A program made the position numbers and the translations under genes. This document shows, piece after piece, positions 41,862 to 51,408 of a stretch of DNA of 64,000 bases; the first letter of the stretch is position 1, and each line of letters begins with the position of its first letter. The notes under the pieces were generated by a model. The model had not been told where the DNA came from. It was given only the letters and a program-made list of their open reading frames with translations, and did not search any database. Source of the DNA: Planctomycetota bacterium (GTDB lineage Bacteria; Planctomycetota; Phycisphaerae; Phycisphaerales; UBA1924); assembly GCA_033763975.1 (NCBI GenBank), contig JANRJM010000001.1, positions 1-64,000 on the forward strand, read 5' to 3'.

Positions 41862-42893
41862 TCACGGCAGGTCCACTCCGCGGAAGCCGAAGCGCGTCGC
41901 CCAGAAGTAGGCGGGGTACGGCCCGTTCGGCGCGGTGATCTCGAACTGGAACGGGCTGTTGTACGCGGTGGTGTTGTACACGAAGAAGTACCGCAGTTCC
42001 TGCTCGGTGGCGAATCCCGGGCCCCACGTGCCGGCGGGCTGGAAGAGCGTGCCGTCGCCTTGGTTGGTGTTTCCGGGGTTCGTCGAGGTCCGGTTGATGA
42101 CGTTGGACATGTTCACGCTCTTGGCGCTGCCGTCCACGCACGCCACCTGGGGCGTTGCCTGCGGCTTGTTCCACTGCACGATGCGCCCGTTGCGGGTGCG
42201 CGTGTAGAAGTCGGCCCGCTCGAAGAGAAGCACCTTCTTCGAGGGGCTCAGCGCCTCGCTGAACTTGTTGCGCCGGATCTGGAAGTTATTGCTGGCCGTC
42301 GGGAACGGTCGGGTCGCCGTGGCGCCCGAGAATCGCGCGGGGTCCTGCCAGAAGACCGGCGGGTACCAGTACGACACGGGGAAGATCCACGACAGATCGC
42401 CCGATGCGGACGGATCAGGGTTGTTGCGCAGGAAATCCAGCATCGCGAAGTCGGCGGGCGCAAAGCCCGACCGGGCGCGCGAGGTCTGTTCGGCGTCGCC
42501 GAACAGCATATGGCTCAGCCAGTGGTACCCGAACGTCTCGGTGCCGCTGTTGCTCTGCGTGCCCTGCCCGTAGTCCCAGGCGTACTGGTACGGCTGATGC
42601 CCCTCGCGGGCGGCGACGCCCAGCGGCTCGAAGACCACGTTGCACTCGTTCCACCCGCCGGTGCGGAACCGGCGCGCGGCGAACGGATTCAGGAAGTCCT
42701 CCTTGTTGTCGGCGCTGTAGTACGCCATGTAGGTCACGTTCTGGCGGAGGTTCGAGAGGCTCACCGCGCGCTGGCCGCTCTGTCGCGCCTTGCCGATCGC
42801 CGGCAGCAGGATCCCGATCAGCAGCGCGATGATCGCGATGACGACCAGGAGTTCGATCAGGGTGAAGCCACGACGAATGGATCGGTCGAACAT
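41862..42893 (-). CDS. Prepilin-like (type II secretion GspG/H-X9-DG family) protein
   Basis: A 343-residue protein with class III signal: basic start, then the prepilin peptidase site at [15 protein letters not shown], a long hydrophobic helix and a large periplasmic part. [16 protein letters not shown] near the C-terminus is the DG motif of planctomycete H-X9-DG proteins. The start at ATG 42893 has GGAG upstream and is preferred over 42926. It shares its first 55 residues closely with the upstream prepilin-like protein, differing after. These proteins are found in many copies in planctomycetes and their role is not settled. Confidence 0.87.
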   Translation of the reverse strand: MFDRSIRRGFTLIELLVVIAIIALLIGILLPAIGKARQSGQRAVSLSNLRQNVTYMAYYSADNKEDFLNPFAARRFRTGGWNECNVVFEPLGVAAREGHQPYQYAWDYGQGTQSNSGTETFGYHWLSHMLFGDAEQTSRARSGFAPADFAMLDFLRNNPDPSASGDLSWIFPVSYWYPPVFWQDPARFSGATATRPFPTASNNFQIRRNKFSEALSPSKKVLLFERADFYTRTRNGRIVQWNKPQATPQVACVDGSAKSVNMSNVINRTSTNPGNTNQGDGTLFQPAGTWGPGFATEQELRYFFVYNTTAYNSPFQFEITAPNGPYPAYFWATRFGFRGVDLP

Positions 42894-42922
42894 AGAGATA
42901 CTCCACGATGACGCGGCGTCGC

Positions 42923-43153
42923 TCACTGCGGATTAAAGACCCGGGCGCCCCCCTGATGGCCCGTGCCCTTGGGTTCGGGCGGTGCTTGCCCGGCGTCGAC
43001 CGCGGCCTGTTCCGCCGCCTTGACCGGGTCGGACGGCACCGAGTCGCCGCCCAGGACCTGCATGACAATGACCACCACCGCGACCAGGCCGATGACGCCC
43101 AGTACGCCGATGGTGATTTTCCGCTTCTTGGGGTCTTCGGGGAGCAGTTCCAT
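42923..43153 (-). CDS. Small single-span membrane protein (first module)
   Basis: A 76-residue protein: [16 protein letters not shown], one membrane helix ([18 protein letters not shown]), then GGDSVPSDP and a Gln/Pro-containing tail ending GGARVFNPQ. It lies 79 bases after the first prepilin-like gene and 29 bases before the second, on the same strand. It has the same layout as the 80-residue protein at 41602, supporting duplication of a two-gene module. Confidence 0.68.
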   Translation of the reverse strand: MELLPEDPKKRKITIGVLGVIGLVAVVVIVMQVLGGDSVPSDPVKAAEQAAVDAGQAPPEPKGTGHQGGARVFNPQ

Positions 43154-43232
43154 GCTCGTGCGATTCCTCTTGCAACAACCGCCCCGGGGCGCGCGATCGC
43201 GCGTGGGGCGGGCGGGGCGGTGAGATCCGAGG

Positions 43233-44153
43233 TCAGTTGATGTACGGGAAGATCACGCAGTACTTCTCGTTGTTGAACGCGGGCACGCGGTCCGGACGCC
43301 GATTGGCCTCGGGGTGGCTGGTGCCGCCCGGAATGACGTCGAGGTAGGACGCGTGCCCGTCCATGAAGCCGAGGACCGACTTGTTGATGTCGCCGTAGCC
43401 GTTGCGCACCCGGTAGTTGTCGGAGGGAGCGTTCATGATGATGTCGGCCCACTCATCGTTCAGCCACACCATGCGCGAGGGCTGGAACGAGTCGGCGATC
43501 TTGAAGCGCTTGGCGCCGATGTCGAAGCGGCCGAGGAAGCTCTGGCCGGGGAACTGCAGGGTCACCTGATCCCACCACTTCGCCTGCCACTGGTAGGACG
43601 TGCCGACATCGTCGTAGCACGAAAGGAAGGGGTTGGCGTTGTTGTTCGGCCAGTTCTGCTGGTGTCCCTGCTGATCGCTGGGGTCACGCGTGACCGGGAT
43701 CTGGAAGTTGAGCCGCGCGGTGTCGGTGGGAGACGCGCTCGTCGGATTCGGAATCGCCTCGCTGGTGAGGAACGGATTCAGCGGACGGTTGCCCGCATAG
43801 GGGTCGAACTGAGCGCCGTAGGTGCCGGCTCCCCAGCGGTACTGGGCGTTCTTGCCGAACGCGCTCCACGTGCACCAGCCGATGAGCCCGGTGGTCGGCG
43901 AGGAGGGACTGGGGGGCGAGGTGCGCCCGCCGGACCACAGCGGGGTGATGGGCAGGAAGCCCTTCTGCTCGGTCTGGTACGCCGCCCCGGCCTTGGCGAT
44001 CTGCGCGACGTTGCTGAGCGACACCGTCTGACGGCCGGCCTTGCGGGCCTTGCCCAGCGCCGGCAGCAGGATCCCGATCAGCAGCGCGATGATCGCGATG
44101 ACGACAAGGAGTTCAATCAGGGTGAAGCCGCGACGCGCGTTCGAACGACCCAT
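43233..44153 (-). CDS. Prepilin-like (type II secretion GspG/H-X9-DG family) protein
   Basis: A 306-residue protein with the prepilin N-terminus ([35 protein letters not shown]) and a secreted C-terminal domain. [17 protein letters not shown] near the end is the H-X9-DG-type signature. It is the first gene of a four-gene minus-strand cluster [prepilin, small membrane protein, prepilin, small membrane protein]. A sigma70-like promoter is placed 95 bases upstream. Confidence 0.87.
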   Translation of the reverse strand: MGRSNARRGFTLIELLVVIAIIALLIGILLPALGKARKAGRQTVSLSNVAQIAKAGAAYQTEQKGFLPITPLWSGGRTSPPSPSSPTTGLIGWCTWSAFGKNAQYRWGAGTYGAQFDPYAGNRPLNPFLTSEAIPNPTSASPTDTARLNFQIPVTRDPSDQQGHQQNWPNNNANPFLSCYDDVGTSYQWQAKWWDQVTLQFPGQSFLGRFDIGAKRFKIADSFQPSRMVWLNDEWADIIMNAPSDNYRVRNGYGDINKSVLGFMDGHASYLDVIPGGTSHPEANRRPDRVPAFNNEKYCVIFPYIN

Positions 44154-44247
44154 AGCGTGTACCCCTTGAAAACCGACAGACGGCCTTGTCGCCGACCGCC
44201 CGAGCGGGACTCCCGGGGTGTGCCCGGTGTCGGCAACGTCAGGATGC

Positions 44248-44276
44248 AGTTAACCACACTACGAACAGACCGTCAA
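44248..44276 (-). promoter_or_regulatory. Sigma70-like promoter of the prepilin cluster
   Basis: On the minus strand TTGACG (44276-44271) and TTAACT (44253-44248) are 17 bases apart, about 95 bases before the first prepilin-like start. The rest of the 329-base divergent gap (44154-44482) shows no gene or repeat that I can support; the kinase promoter must lie in it too. Confidence 0.45.
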
Positions 44277-44482
44277 CCGGGATGCACCAACTTCCCCGGC
44301 ATCGACCGATATCGAGCGTCGCCGGGGCGTCGATGAGCCGAACCGCGTGGTTCGTCCTCGCCCAGCGAACTGCCGGCTTCTGGCAACTGGCGGCGCGTGC
44401 GGGCGTACGCTGATACCATGGGCCGCGTTTTCATCGCCGATCTGGCGGCGCGGACGACCGACCGAGTTCCGAACGACCTCGA

Positions 44483-45874
44483 ATGCCCGACGAATCCGCT
44501 CATTCTCCCCGTCGCCCGGATCCCGGCGCCACCTCGCCCCTGGGACGCAGCGGCCCCGTGAGCGAGGCCGACGGGCGGAAGATGGGCTCGACCGGCCCGG
44601 CTGCCCCGACGCCCGAGGAAGTGCTCCAGGAAGTCGCCAAAAGCGGGACAAACGTCGACACGATCGTGGGGCGTCTGGTGATCGATCAGGGGTTTGCGAC
44701 CCCCGAAGAGGTTCAGCACTGCCTGTCGATGGTGAAGCAGTTGACCGAGGATCCGAACCAGCGCTCGCTGGCGGACCTGTTGGTCGAGAACGAGTACGTG
44801 ACGCGCCGGCAGATGGCGCGCCTGCGCGAGGTGGCGCAGGCGGAGCGCAGCGGGCAGAAGATCCCCGGGTACAAGGTGCTGGGAAAGCTCGGCGCGGGCG
44901 CGATGGCGACGGTGTTCAAGGCGAAGCAGCTGAGCCTGGACCGGATCGTCGCGATCAAGGTGCTGCCGCGGAAGTTCACGAGCAACCCGCAGTTCATCGA
45001 GCGGTTCTACGCCGAGGGGCGTGCGGCGGCCCAGCTGAACCACCCGAACATCGTGCAGGCGTACGACGTGGGGAAGGCGGGGGAGTACCACTACTTCGTG
45101 ATGGAGTTCGTGGACGGGACGACGGTCTACGACGAGATCGCGAAGAGCAAGCGGTTCGCGGAGAAGGACGCTATCGACCTGACGCTGCAGGTGGCCGAGG
45201 CGCTGCACCACGCGCACCAGCGCGGGCTGATCCACCGGGACGTGAAGCCCAAGAACATCATGCTGACGAAGGGCGGGACGGCGAAGCTGGCGGACATGGG
45301 GCTGGCGCGGGCGATCTCGGACCGGGAGGCGGCGGAGGCCGAGCAGGGCAAGGCGTTCGGCACGCCGTACTACATCTCGCCGGAGCAGATCCGGGGCGAA
45401 CTGAACATCGGCCCGCAGGCGGACGTGTACTCGCTGGGCGCGACGCTGTACCACATGGTGACGGGGCAGGTGCCCTTCGACGGGAAGAACCCCTCGAGCG
45501 TGATGCACAAGCACCTGAAGGCGGAGCTGGTGGCGCCGGACCACGTGAACCCGAAGCTGAGCAGCGGGATCTCGGAGGTCATCGAGATGATGATGGCCAA
45601 GGACGCGGCGTCGCGGTACCAGACGTGCGCGGACCTGATCGAGGACCTGCGCCTGGTGCGCGACGGGAAGGTGCCCCGCCTGGCGCACAAGGAGATCGGC
45701 GGGACGGACCTGAGCCAACTGGCGGCGGCGGAATCGTCGGTGCCGGCGGACTACGTGGAAGCCAAGCCGTCGGGCGCGATGGCGATCCGCAACTGGCTGT
45801 TCGTGCTGCTGTGCGTGCTGCTCGGGGTGAGCGTCATCGTGAACATCGTGCTGGTGGCGCGGTCCGGGGAGTAG
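44483..45874 (+). CDS. Membrane-anchored Ser/Thr protein kinase
   Basis: A 463-residue Hanks-type kinase. The N-terminal 125 residues (LVIDQGFATPEEVQHCLSMV) resemble the type II/IV secretion GspE N-domain-like segment seen in planctomycete kinases. The kinase domain runs from 130 to 395: GYKVLGKLGAGAMATVFKAK, AIKVL lysine, HRDVKPKNIM catalytic loop, and LADMGLA where DMG replaces DFG but keeps the metal-binding Asp; the activation segment has FGTPYYISPEQ. A single C-terminal membrane helix (WLFVLLCVLLGVSVIVNIVL) ends just before the stop, so there is no extracytoplasmic sensor domain. Substrate unknown; prepilin genes are divergent neighbours. Confidence 0.92.
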   Translation: MPDESAHSPRRPDPGATSPLGRSGPVSEADGRKMGSTGPAAPTPEEVLQEVAKSGTNVDTIVGRLVIDQGFATPEEVQHCLSMVKQLTEDPNQRSLADLLVENEYVTRRQMARLREVAQAERSGQKIPGYKVLGKLGAGAMATVFKAKQLSLDRIVAIKVLPRKFTSNPQFIERFYAEGRAAAQLNHPNIVQAYDVGKAGEYHYFVMEFVDGTTVYDEIAKSKRFAEKDAIDLTLQVAEALHHAHQRGLIHRDVKPKNIMLTKGGTAKLADMGLARAISDREAAEAEQGKAFGTPYYISPEQIRGELNIGPQADVYSLGATLYHMVTGQVPFDGKNPSSVMHKHLKAELVAPDHVNPKLSSGISEVIEMMMAKDAASRYQTCADLIEDLRLVRDGKVPRLAHKEIGGTDLSQLAAAESSVPADYVEAKPSGAMAIRNWLFVLLCVLLGVSVIVNIVLVARSGE

Positions 45875-46162
45875 AAATAGCCGGCGTGGACGGGCCGGAA
45901 TGTGCTTGCTCTGGGGGGCAGGGTCCCGTAGCATTGGACGGGAATCACCCGGTATCGCCCGCAGCGTGCGGGCGGCGTGCGGGAGATCGTGGAGCGTGCA
46001 TGCGTCCAGCAGTATTCCGGACATTCGTGCGCCGCGCGGGGCAGGGCCCCTCGACGTCCGCATGAGCACGCGCCCCGGCACAATGCAGCAGACCAGACAG
46101 GCGACGGCGAAGCGTCGCGCGGGGACCGCCGCGCGCCCGTCGACCAGGAGAGAACGCCGCTA

Positions 46163-46855
46163 ATGGGTCGATTCAGCCGCGATCAGGGGCCGGTGCAGCG
46201 CATCCGCGTGAACCACATGATCCGCATCACGCCGGTGCGGGTGATCGGTCCGGACGAAGAGATGTTCGGCGTCATCGAGACGAGCGAGGCGTTGCGCCGC
46301 GCGAACGAGCTCGGGATGGACCTGGTCGAGATCTCGCCCGAGGCGCGCCCGCCCGTGTGCAAGATCATGGACTACGGGAAGTACAAGTACGAGCTCGGGC
46401 AGAAGCAGCGCAAGCAGCGGGCGGCGAGCAAGTCCAACGAGATGAAGGAGCTGCGCCTGGGGCGCAGCGTCAAGATCGACCCGCACGACATCAAGGTGCG
46501 CGTCGACCAGGCGCGCCGCTTCCTGATGGCCGGGCACAAGGTCATGTTCACCCAGCGCTTCAAGGGGCGCGAGATCGCCCACAAGGAGCTGGGGCTCGAG
46601 AACCTCGCCGACGTGCGCGACGCGCTCGCCGACATCAGCAAGGTCGAGCAGAGCCCGCGCTGGATGGGCAAGCAGGCGAGCATCATCCTCGCGCCCGACA
46701 AGGTCAAGGTCGAGGCGATCAAGCGCAAGCTCGAGAAGGAACGCGCCGAGAAGATCGCCGCCGGGCAGAAGGTGGAAGAGGAAAAGTCCATCGAGGAACT
46801 CGAGCAGGAACTCGCGTCCGAGCAGCACGACGACGGCGACGACGCCGAAGATTGA
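46163..46855 (+). CDS. infC: Translation initiation factor IF-3
   Basis: A 230-residue IF-3 that keeps the 30S subunit apart from 50S and proofs initiator tRNA. It has the N-domain RVNHMIRITPVRVIGPDEEM, LVEISPEARPPVCKIMDYGK, the linker YKYELGQKQRKQRAASKSNE and the C-domain VMFTQRFKGREIAH. A charged tail of about 50 residues (EEEKSIEELEQELASEQHDD) is longer than in E. coli (180 residues). The ATG at 46163 follows AGGAGAG; an open frame to 45977 upstream has no similarity. The usual rpmI-rplT genes do not follow. Bases 45875-46162 show no other gene. Confidence 0.95.
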   Translation: MGRFSRDQGPVQRIRVNHMIRITPVRVIGPDEEMFGVIETSEALRRANELGMDLVEISPEARPPVCKIMDYGKYKYELGQKQRKQRAASKSNEMKELRLGRSVKIDPHDIKVRVDQARRFLMAGHKVMFTQRFKGREIAHKELGLENLADVRDALADISKVEQSPRWMGKQASIILAPDKVKVEAIKRKLEKERAEKIAAGQKVEEEKSIEELEQELASEQHDDGDDAED

Positions 46856-46934
46856 TGCGGCGCGGGACGGCGTGCCGGACAGCGGTCAACGGGGGCGAAC
46901 GAACAGGCGGCAATCGCCGCGGAAGGAACGTGTC

Positions 46935-47450
46935 ATGTCCACTCGTGCGTGGGGTATGGGTCTGCCGCTGGTGATGGCCTCGATGCTGGTGCTCCCGGTG
47001 GGCTGCGAAGAGAAGGCGCCCCCGCCCGCAACGCCCGCCCAGACGCCCACCACCGGGGCGGCCGGCGCGGTCGACGGGCTCGTCGGGGCCGGCAAGGACG
47101 CGATGAAGCAGGGCGCCGACGCCGTGCAGAAGGGGGCGCAGGGCGCCGCCGACGCCGCGGCCCAGGCGCGGGCCGATCTGCTCGACGCCCTCAACCCCAA
47201 GCTGGACACGCTCGGGGCGCAGGTGAAGCGCATGAAGGAGCAGGCGGCGAAGCTGCCCGAGGCGACGCGGGCCGGAGCGATGACCGGGATCGAGTCGCTC
47301 GAGAAGCAGTACGACGCCCTCGCCGCCAAGGCCGCGTCGCTCAAGGACGCGTCCGGCGAGGCGTTCGACACGCTGGGCGCCGAAGTGCGTCAGGGCGTGG
47401 AGGCCCTGGGCACCGAGGTGCAGAAGCTCGCGGCCCAGTTCAACCTGTAA
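46935..47450 (+). CDS. Putative lipoprotein with coiled-coil/apolipoprotein-like helices
   Basis: A 171-residue exported protein. The signal peptide MSTRAWGMGLPLVMASMLVL ends in a lipobox-like PVGC. The mature part is long amphipathic helices (TLGAQVKRMKEQAAKLPEAT, SLEKQYDALAAKAASLKD) with regular Ala/Lys/Glu spacing. GGAAGGA lies before the chosen ATG. No family is recognised; an envelope-spacer or stress protein is possible. Confidence 0.7.
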   Translation: MSTRAWGMGLPLVMASMLVLPVGCEEKAPPPATPAQTPTTGAAGAVDGLVGAGKDAMKQGADAVQKGAQGAADAAAQARADLLDALNPKLDTLGAQVKRMKEQAAKLPEATRAGAMTGIESLEKQYDALAAKAASLKDASGEAFDTLGAEVRQGVEALGTEVQKLAAQFNL

Positions 47451-47543
47451 GCGGTGCGACCGTGGGCGACGCGGCGGCCGCGCGGGCGGGCGCCGGATGC
47501 ACCCCGCCCGCGCGGTTCGAACGGATCTCGACAGCGGGAAAAC

Positions 47544-47595
47544 ACACACGCGGTGCGCGAGGGGCTCTGCGGAGCGCCGCGTGCACCGCGTGTGT
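47544..47595 (-). terminator. Hairpin between convergent lipoprotein and hppA genes
   Basis: Perfect 13-base arms ACACACGCGGTGC (47544-47556) and complement (47583-47595), with a smaller GCTC-TGCG-GAGC hairpin inside. On the minus strand the stem is followed by a GTTTTC stretch, consistent with ending hppA transcription. It may serve both directions. Confidence 0.6.
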
Positions 47596-47642
47596 CGTTG
47601 CGAGGCGTGTGCGCCGGGCCCACGAGCCCGGGGCGGGGTCGG

Positions 47643-50264
47643 TCAGTGCGAGCCGACCTTCGAGCCGGTGATCTGCATGCCGTAGAACGAGCGGTAGACG
47701 AAGAACGCCGAGATCGCCATGAAGACGGCGGCGAGGGTGTGGGTGAAGACGGTGCCCTGCGAGGCGGCGACGCTGATGGCGAGTTCGACGGCGAGCAGGC
47801 CGAAGAGCGTGCAGAACTTGATCACCGGGTTCATGGCGACCGAACTGGTGTCCTTGAAGGGATCGCCGACGGTGTCGCCGACGACGGTGGCGGCGTGGAG
47901 ATCGCTGCCCTTGCCGCGCCCCGACTTCTTGTAGACGGGATCGGTCTCGACGATCTTCTTGGCGTTGTCCCACGCGCCGCCGGCGTTCGCCATGAAGATG
48001 GCCTGGAACAGCCCGAAGAGCGCGGTGGAGATGAGGAAGCCGATGAAGAAGTACGAGTCGTAGAAGGCGAAGGCGAGGGTTGCGAAGAAGATGCCCAGGA
48101 AGATGTTGAACATGCCGGCCTGGGCGTAACGCGTGCAGATGTCGACGACGCGCTTGCTGTCCTCGACGCTCGCCTTGGTCGAGCCCTCGAGCTTGATGTT
48201 CGCCTTGATGAACTCCACCGCGCGGTAGGCGCCGGTGGACACGGCCTGCGTGCTCGCGCCGGTGAACCAGTAGATGACCGCCCCGCCCGCGATCAGCCCG
48301 AGCAGGAAGGGCGGGTGCAGCAGGCCCATCTTGTCGAGGTTCTCCGTCAGGCCGTGCGTCAGGCCGATGATGAGCGCGAAGACCATGGTCGTCGCGCCCA
48401 CGACGGCGGTGCCGATGAGCACGGGCTTGGCGGTCGCCTTGAAGGTGTTACCGGCGCCGTCGTTCTCTTCGAGGAACTCCTTGCCCTTCTCGAAGTCGGG
48501 GTCGAAGCCGAAGTCCTTCTTGACCTCGGCGTGGATGCCCGGGGTAGTCTCGATGGTCGAGAGTTCGAAGACGGACTGCGCGTTGTCGGTGACCGGGCCG
48601 TACGAGTCGACCGCGATGGTGACCGGGCCCATGCCCAGGAAGCCGAAGGCGACCAGGCCGAAGGCGAACACCGCCGGCGCGACCATGAGGTCGCCCAGGA
48701 ACATGGGGGTTTCGGCGCCAGGTGGGGTGAAGCCCCACGTGGTGAGGTAGTAGGCGATGCCCATGAGGATCATGATGGCGATGCCGAGCCAGTAGGCGGA
48801 GAAGTTGCCGGCGACCAGGCCCGAAAGGATGTTGAGGCTGGCCCCGCCCTGCTCGCTGCTGGTCACGACTTCCTTGACGTGGCGCGAGTGAACGCTGGTG
48901 AACCACTTGACCATCTCGGGGATGAGCGCGCCCGCGAGCGTGCCGCACGTGATGATGGACGAGAGCTTCCACCACAGGCTGGTGTCGCCGTTGATGTCGG
49001 GGATGAGCAGGTAGCTGACGACGTACGTCAGGATGATCGAGACAAAGCTGGTGATGAAGACGAGGGTGGTGAGGGGCTGCTCGAAGTTCATCTTCGAGGC
49101 GCTGCCGAACTTGGCCTTTGCCCAGGCCTGGTTCACGAAGTACGACGCGGCCGAGGCGATCACCATGATGATGCGCATCATGAAGATCCAGACCAGCAGC
49201 TTGACCTGCACGCTGGCGGCGTCCATCTGGGCGGCGGCGAGCTGCTCGGCGGTGGCCGACGCGACCGTCACCCCGTCGGGCAGGTACAGCCCGGGGACGA
49301 GGGCGAGCATGATGAACGTGATGAGCGCGACGCCCGTGACGCCGTAGGTCTCGAACCCGTCGGCCGAGGGGCCGACGCTGTCGCCGGCGTTGTCGCCCAC
49401 GCAGTCAGCGATGACGCCGGGGTTGCGGGCGTCGTCTTCCTTGATCTTGAAGACGATCTTCATGAGGTCGGAGCCGATGTCGGCGATCTTCGTGAAGATG
49501 CCGCCGGCGATGCGGAGGGCCGCGGCGCCGAGCGACTCGCCGATCGCGAACCCGATGAAGCACTTGCCCGCCAGTTCGCTCGGCAGGAAGAGCAGGATGA
49601 TCAGCATGATGAGCAGCTCGACGCTGATGAGCGCCATGCCGATGCTCATGCCCGCCTTGAGCGGGATGTCGTAGCAGGGCCAGGGCTTCCCGCGCAGGGC
49701 GGCGAAGGCGGCGCGGCTGTTCGCGAAGGTGTTCACCCGGATGCCGAACCACGCCACCCCGTACGACCCCGCGATCCCGATGAGCGAGAAGAGCAGGATC
49801 ACGCCCATGTCGAACGCCGACACGCCCACCAGCAGCAGGAAGTACGCCGTCATCGCCGCCGCGACGAACGCCCACAGGATCAGCAGGAACTTGCCCTGCC
49901 GCAGGAGGTACGCCTTGCACGTCTCGTAGATCAGCTCGCTGATCTCGAGCATGCTCTTGTGCACTTCCATCGCGCGGAGTTGCATGAAGATCATCAGCCC
50001 GAAGACCAGACCCAGCACGCTCACCGCGATCCCGCCCAGGAGCAGCGTGTGCCCGCTCATCCCGCCCAGGAACTCGGCCTTCACCGAGTCGTTCGTGAGG
50101 TCGGGAAGCACGATGTTCACCTCGCCGCCGGGCTTGTGCCCGCCGGTGGTCTCGGCGAACGCGGGCGACACGCCCAGGAGCACGGCGGCGAGCACGCCCA
50201 GCAGGCGCGCCACGATCGCGCCCGCGCGTGCCGGTGTCAGCGGGGGGGTGGAGCCGGATTGCAT
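47643..50264 (-). CDS. hppA: Membrane-bound ion-translocating pyrophosphatase
   Basis: An 873-residue pump that hydrolyses pyrophosphate and moves H+ or Na+ across the membrane. About sixteen membrane segments are present. Signature stretches are SDLMKIVFKIKEDDARNPGV, DCVGDNAGDSVGPSADGFET and a C-terminal TSSVAMNPVIKFCTLF. In GNTFKATAKP, Lys sits at the position that is Ala in K+-dependent and Lys in K+-independent enzymes, so a K+-independent pump is likely. The start at 50264 follows GAGGAGG; the N-terminus (LLGVLAAVLLGVSPAFAETT) looks like a cleavable signal peptide, unusual for this family, and extends the protein beyond the usual 660-800 residues. Confidence 0.93.
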   Translation of the reverse strand: MQSGSTPPLTPARAGAIVARLLGVLAAVLLGVSPAFAETTGGHKPGGEVNIVLPDLTNDSVKAEFLGGMSGHTLLLGGIAVSVLGLVFGLMIFMQLRAMEVHKSMLEISELIYETCKAYLLRQGKFLLILWAFVAAAMTAYFLLLVGVSAFDMGVILLFSLIGIAGSYGVAWFGIRVNTFANSRAAFAALRGKPWPCYDIPLKAGMSIGMALISVELLIMLIILLFLPSELAGKCFIGFAIGESLGAAALRIAGGIFTKIADIGSDLMKIVFKIKEDDARNPGVIADCVGDNAGDSVGPSADGFETYGVTGVALITFIMLALVPGLYLPDGVTVASATAEQLAAAQMDAASVQVKLLVWIFMMRIIMVIASAASYFVNQAWAKAKFGSASKMNFEQPLTTLVFITSFVSIILTYVVSYLLIPDINGDTSLWWKLSSIITCGTLAGALIPEMVKWFTSVHSRHVKEVVTSSEQGGASLNILSGLVAGNFSAYWLGIAIMILMGIAYYLTTWGFTPPGAETPMFLGDLMVAPAVFAFGLVAFGFLGMGPVTIAVDSYGPVTDNAQSVFELSTIETTPGIHAEVKKDFGFDPDFEKGKEFLEENDGAGNTFKATAKPVLIGTAVVGATTMVFALIIGLTHGLTENLDKMGLLHPPFLLGLIAGGAVIYWFTGASTQAVSTGAYRAVEFIKANIKLEGSTKASVEDSKRVVDICTRYAQAGMFNIFLGIFFATLAFAFYDSYFFIGFLISTALFGLFQAIFMANAGGAWDNAKKIVETDPVYKKSGRGKGSDLHAATVVGDTVGDPFKDTSSVAMNPVIKFCTLFGLLAVELAISVAASQGTVFTHTLAAVFMAISAFFVYRSFYGMQITGSKVGSH

Positions 50265-50363
50265 CAGGAAAACCTCCTCACGAGGGATCGGGAGCGGCTG
50301 GAGCGCAACATCACTGGCGCGGCGGGCAGCGGACAGCGGACACGGGGCCAACGCCCCGCGGCG

Positions 50364-50585
50364 TCAACGCTCGGGCTTCGCGGGCTTGGCGGGCAGCGGC
50401 GAATCGGTCTTCAGACGGCGGACCTGGCTCTTGCGCGCCGCGCGACGCCGGCGCTCGGAAGGCTTCTCGTAGAACTCCTTCCGCTTGATGTCCTTCGTCA
50501 GCCCTTCCTTCTCGCACAGCTTCTTGAAACGACGGAGAAGACCCTCCGTGCTCTCTCCACTGCGCGCTTTGACTCGAATCGCCAT
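50364..50585 (-). CDS. rpsU: 30S ribosomal protein S21
   Basis: A 73-residue ribosomal protein S21: VKARSGESTEGLLRRFKKLC, then EKPSERRRRAARKS. The C-terminus (PLPAKPAKPER) is longer than in E. coli. It lies 99 bases upstream of hppA on the same strand. The frame is open further upstream, but MAIRVKARS is a normal S21 beginning. Confidence 0.92.
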   Translation of the reverse strand: MAIRVKARSGESTEGLLRRFKKLCEKEGLTKDIKRKEFYEKPSERRRRAARKSQVRRLKTDSPLPAKPAKPER

Positions 50586-50819
50586 GTGCAACCTCGCCAG
50601 GGGCTTCGACAGCGAGTCCGCGACGGCCCACGCCGCCGGGAGTTCGAACCTCGCCATCTCTTGCCGGACACCCGACCCTTCCACGAACCCCGGGCCGGGC
50701 CCCAAGTAAAGCCTATCCGCCGCCCGGTATCAAGTGCCGCGCCGCTCGCCTGACGCCAACGCCCTCCCCGCCGGGTGTATCCTCCCGCCGGGTTCGGTCG
50801 TTGGTCAGGAGGGTTCTCG

Positions 50820-51338
50820 ATGCGCGCGCGTGCCAGGTCGTCGTCGGTGCGGACGGTTGGATTGGGTCTGTTCGGGTCGGGCATTCGAGCGTTCGCCCGG
50901 CAGGCCGCGAACGGCGCGACGGCCCGTGCGATCGCGAGCCGGCTGGCCGCGACGGCCTGCGCAGTGAGCATCGTCGCTGGCGCGCTCGGCGGATGCAGCC
51001 CGGCGGTCAAGTCGCACGGCCAGTCAGGCCTCGAGGCCACCTACTCCGCCCGCACGCTCTCCGCCGTCCTCCCGGCGTCCGCCCGTATCCCGGCCGTCGT
51101 CGCCGCGGCGGAGGACACCGTGCGGGCCCGCGGGTACGCCGTCGTCCGGGCCGATGCCACCGAAGAACTCGGGACGCTCGTCGCCCGCCCGCCCCGCACG
51201 AGCGACTACCCCGTGCTCGAGCTGACCGCCGACCTCGTGCCCAATGGCACCCGCGTGCGGCTCGTCGTCAAGCCCTTCGGCGATCAGGAAATGTCGCGCT
51301 CGATCCTCGACGGCACGCTGCAACGGCTGGGGATGTAA
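50820..51338 (+). CDS. Putative lipoprotein, hypothetical
   Basis: A 172-residue exported protein. A long N-terminal region (MRARARSSSVRTVGLGLFGS) leads to the hydrophobic stretch ATACAVSIVAGALGGC, ending with lipobox GALGGC. The mature domain has VVAAAEDTVRARGYAVVRAD and YPVLELTADLVPNGTRVRLV, an alpha/beta pattern without a known family. AGGAGGG lies 7 bases upstream of the ATG. Confidence 0.7.
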   Translation: MRARARSSSVRTVGLGLFGSGIRAFARQAANGATARAIASRLAATACAVSIVAGALGGCSPAVKSHGQSGLEATYSARTLSAVLPASARIPAVVAAAEDTVRARGYAVVRADATEELGTLVARPPRTSDYPVLELTADLVPNGTRVRLVVKPFGDQEMSRSILDGTLQRLGM

Positions 51339-51408
51339 CAGGACGCGCGGGACGGTGTGCGACACGCCGCGCGTCGCGGGAGCGGCGCCACGGGCCACCG
51401 CGTTACAT

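Noticed and set aside
47454-50753. 1099-residue + strand frame
   Set aside because: It is antisense to hppA and rpsU, with Asp/Glu/Arg/Gly-rich low-complexity translation typical of GC-driven shadow frames.
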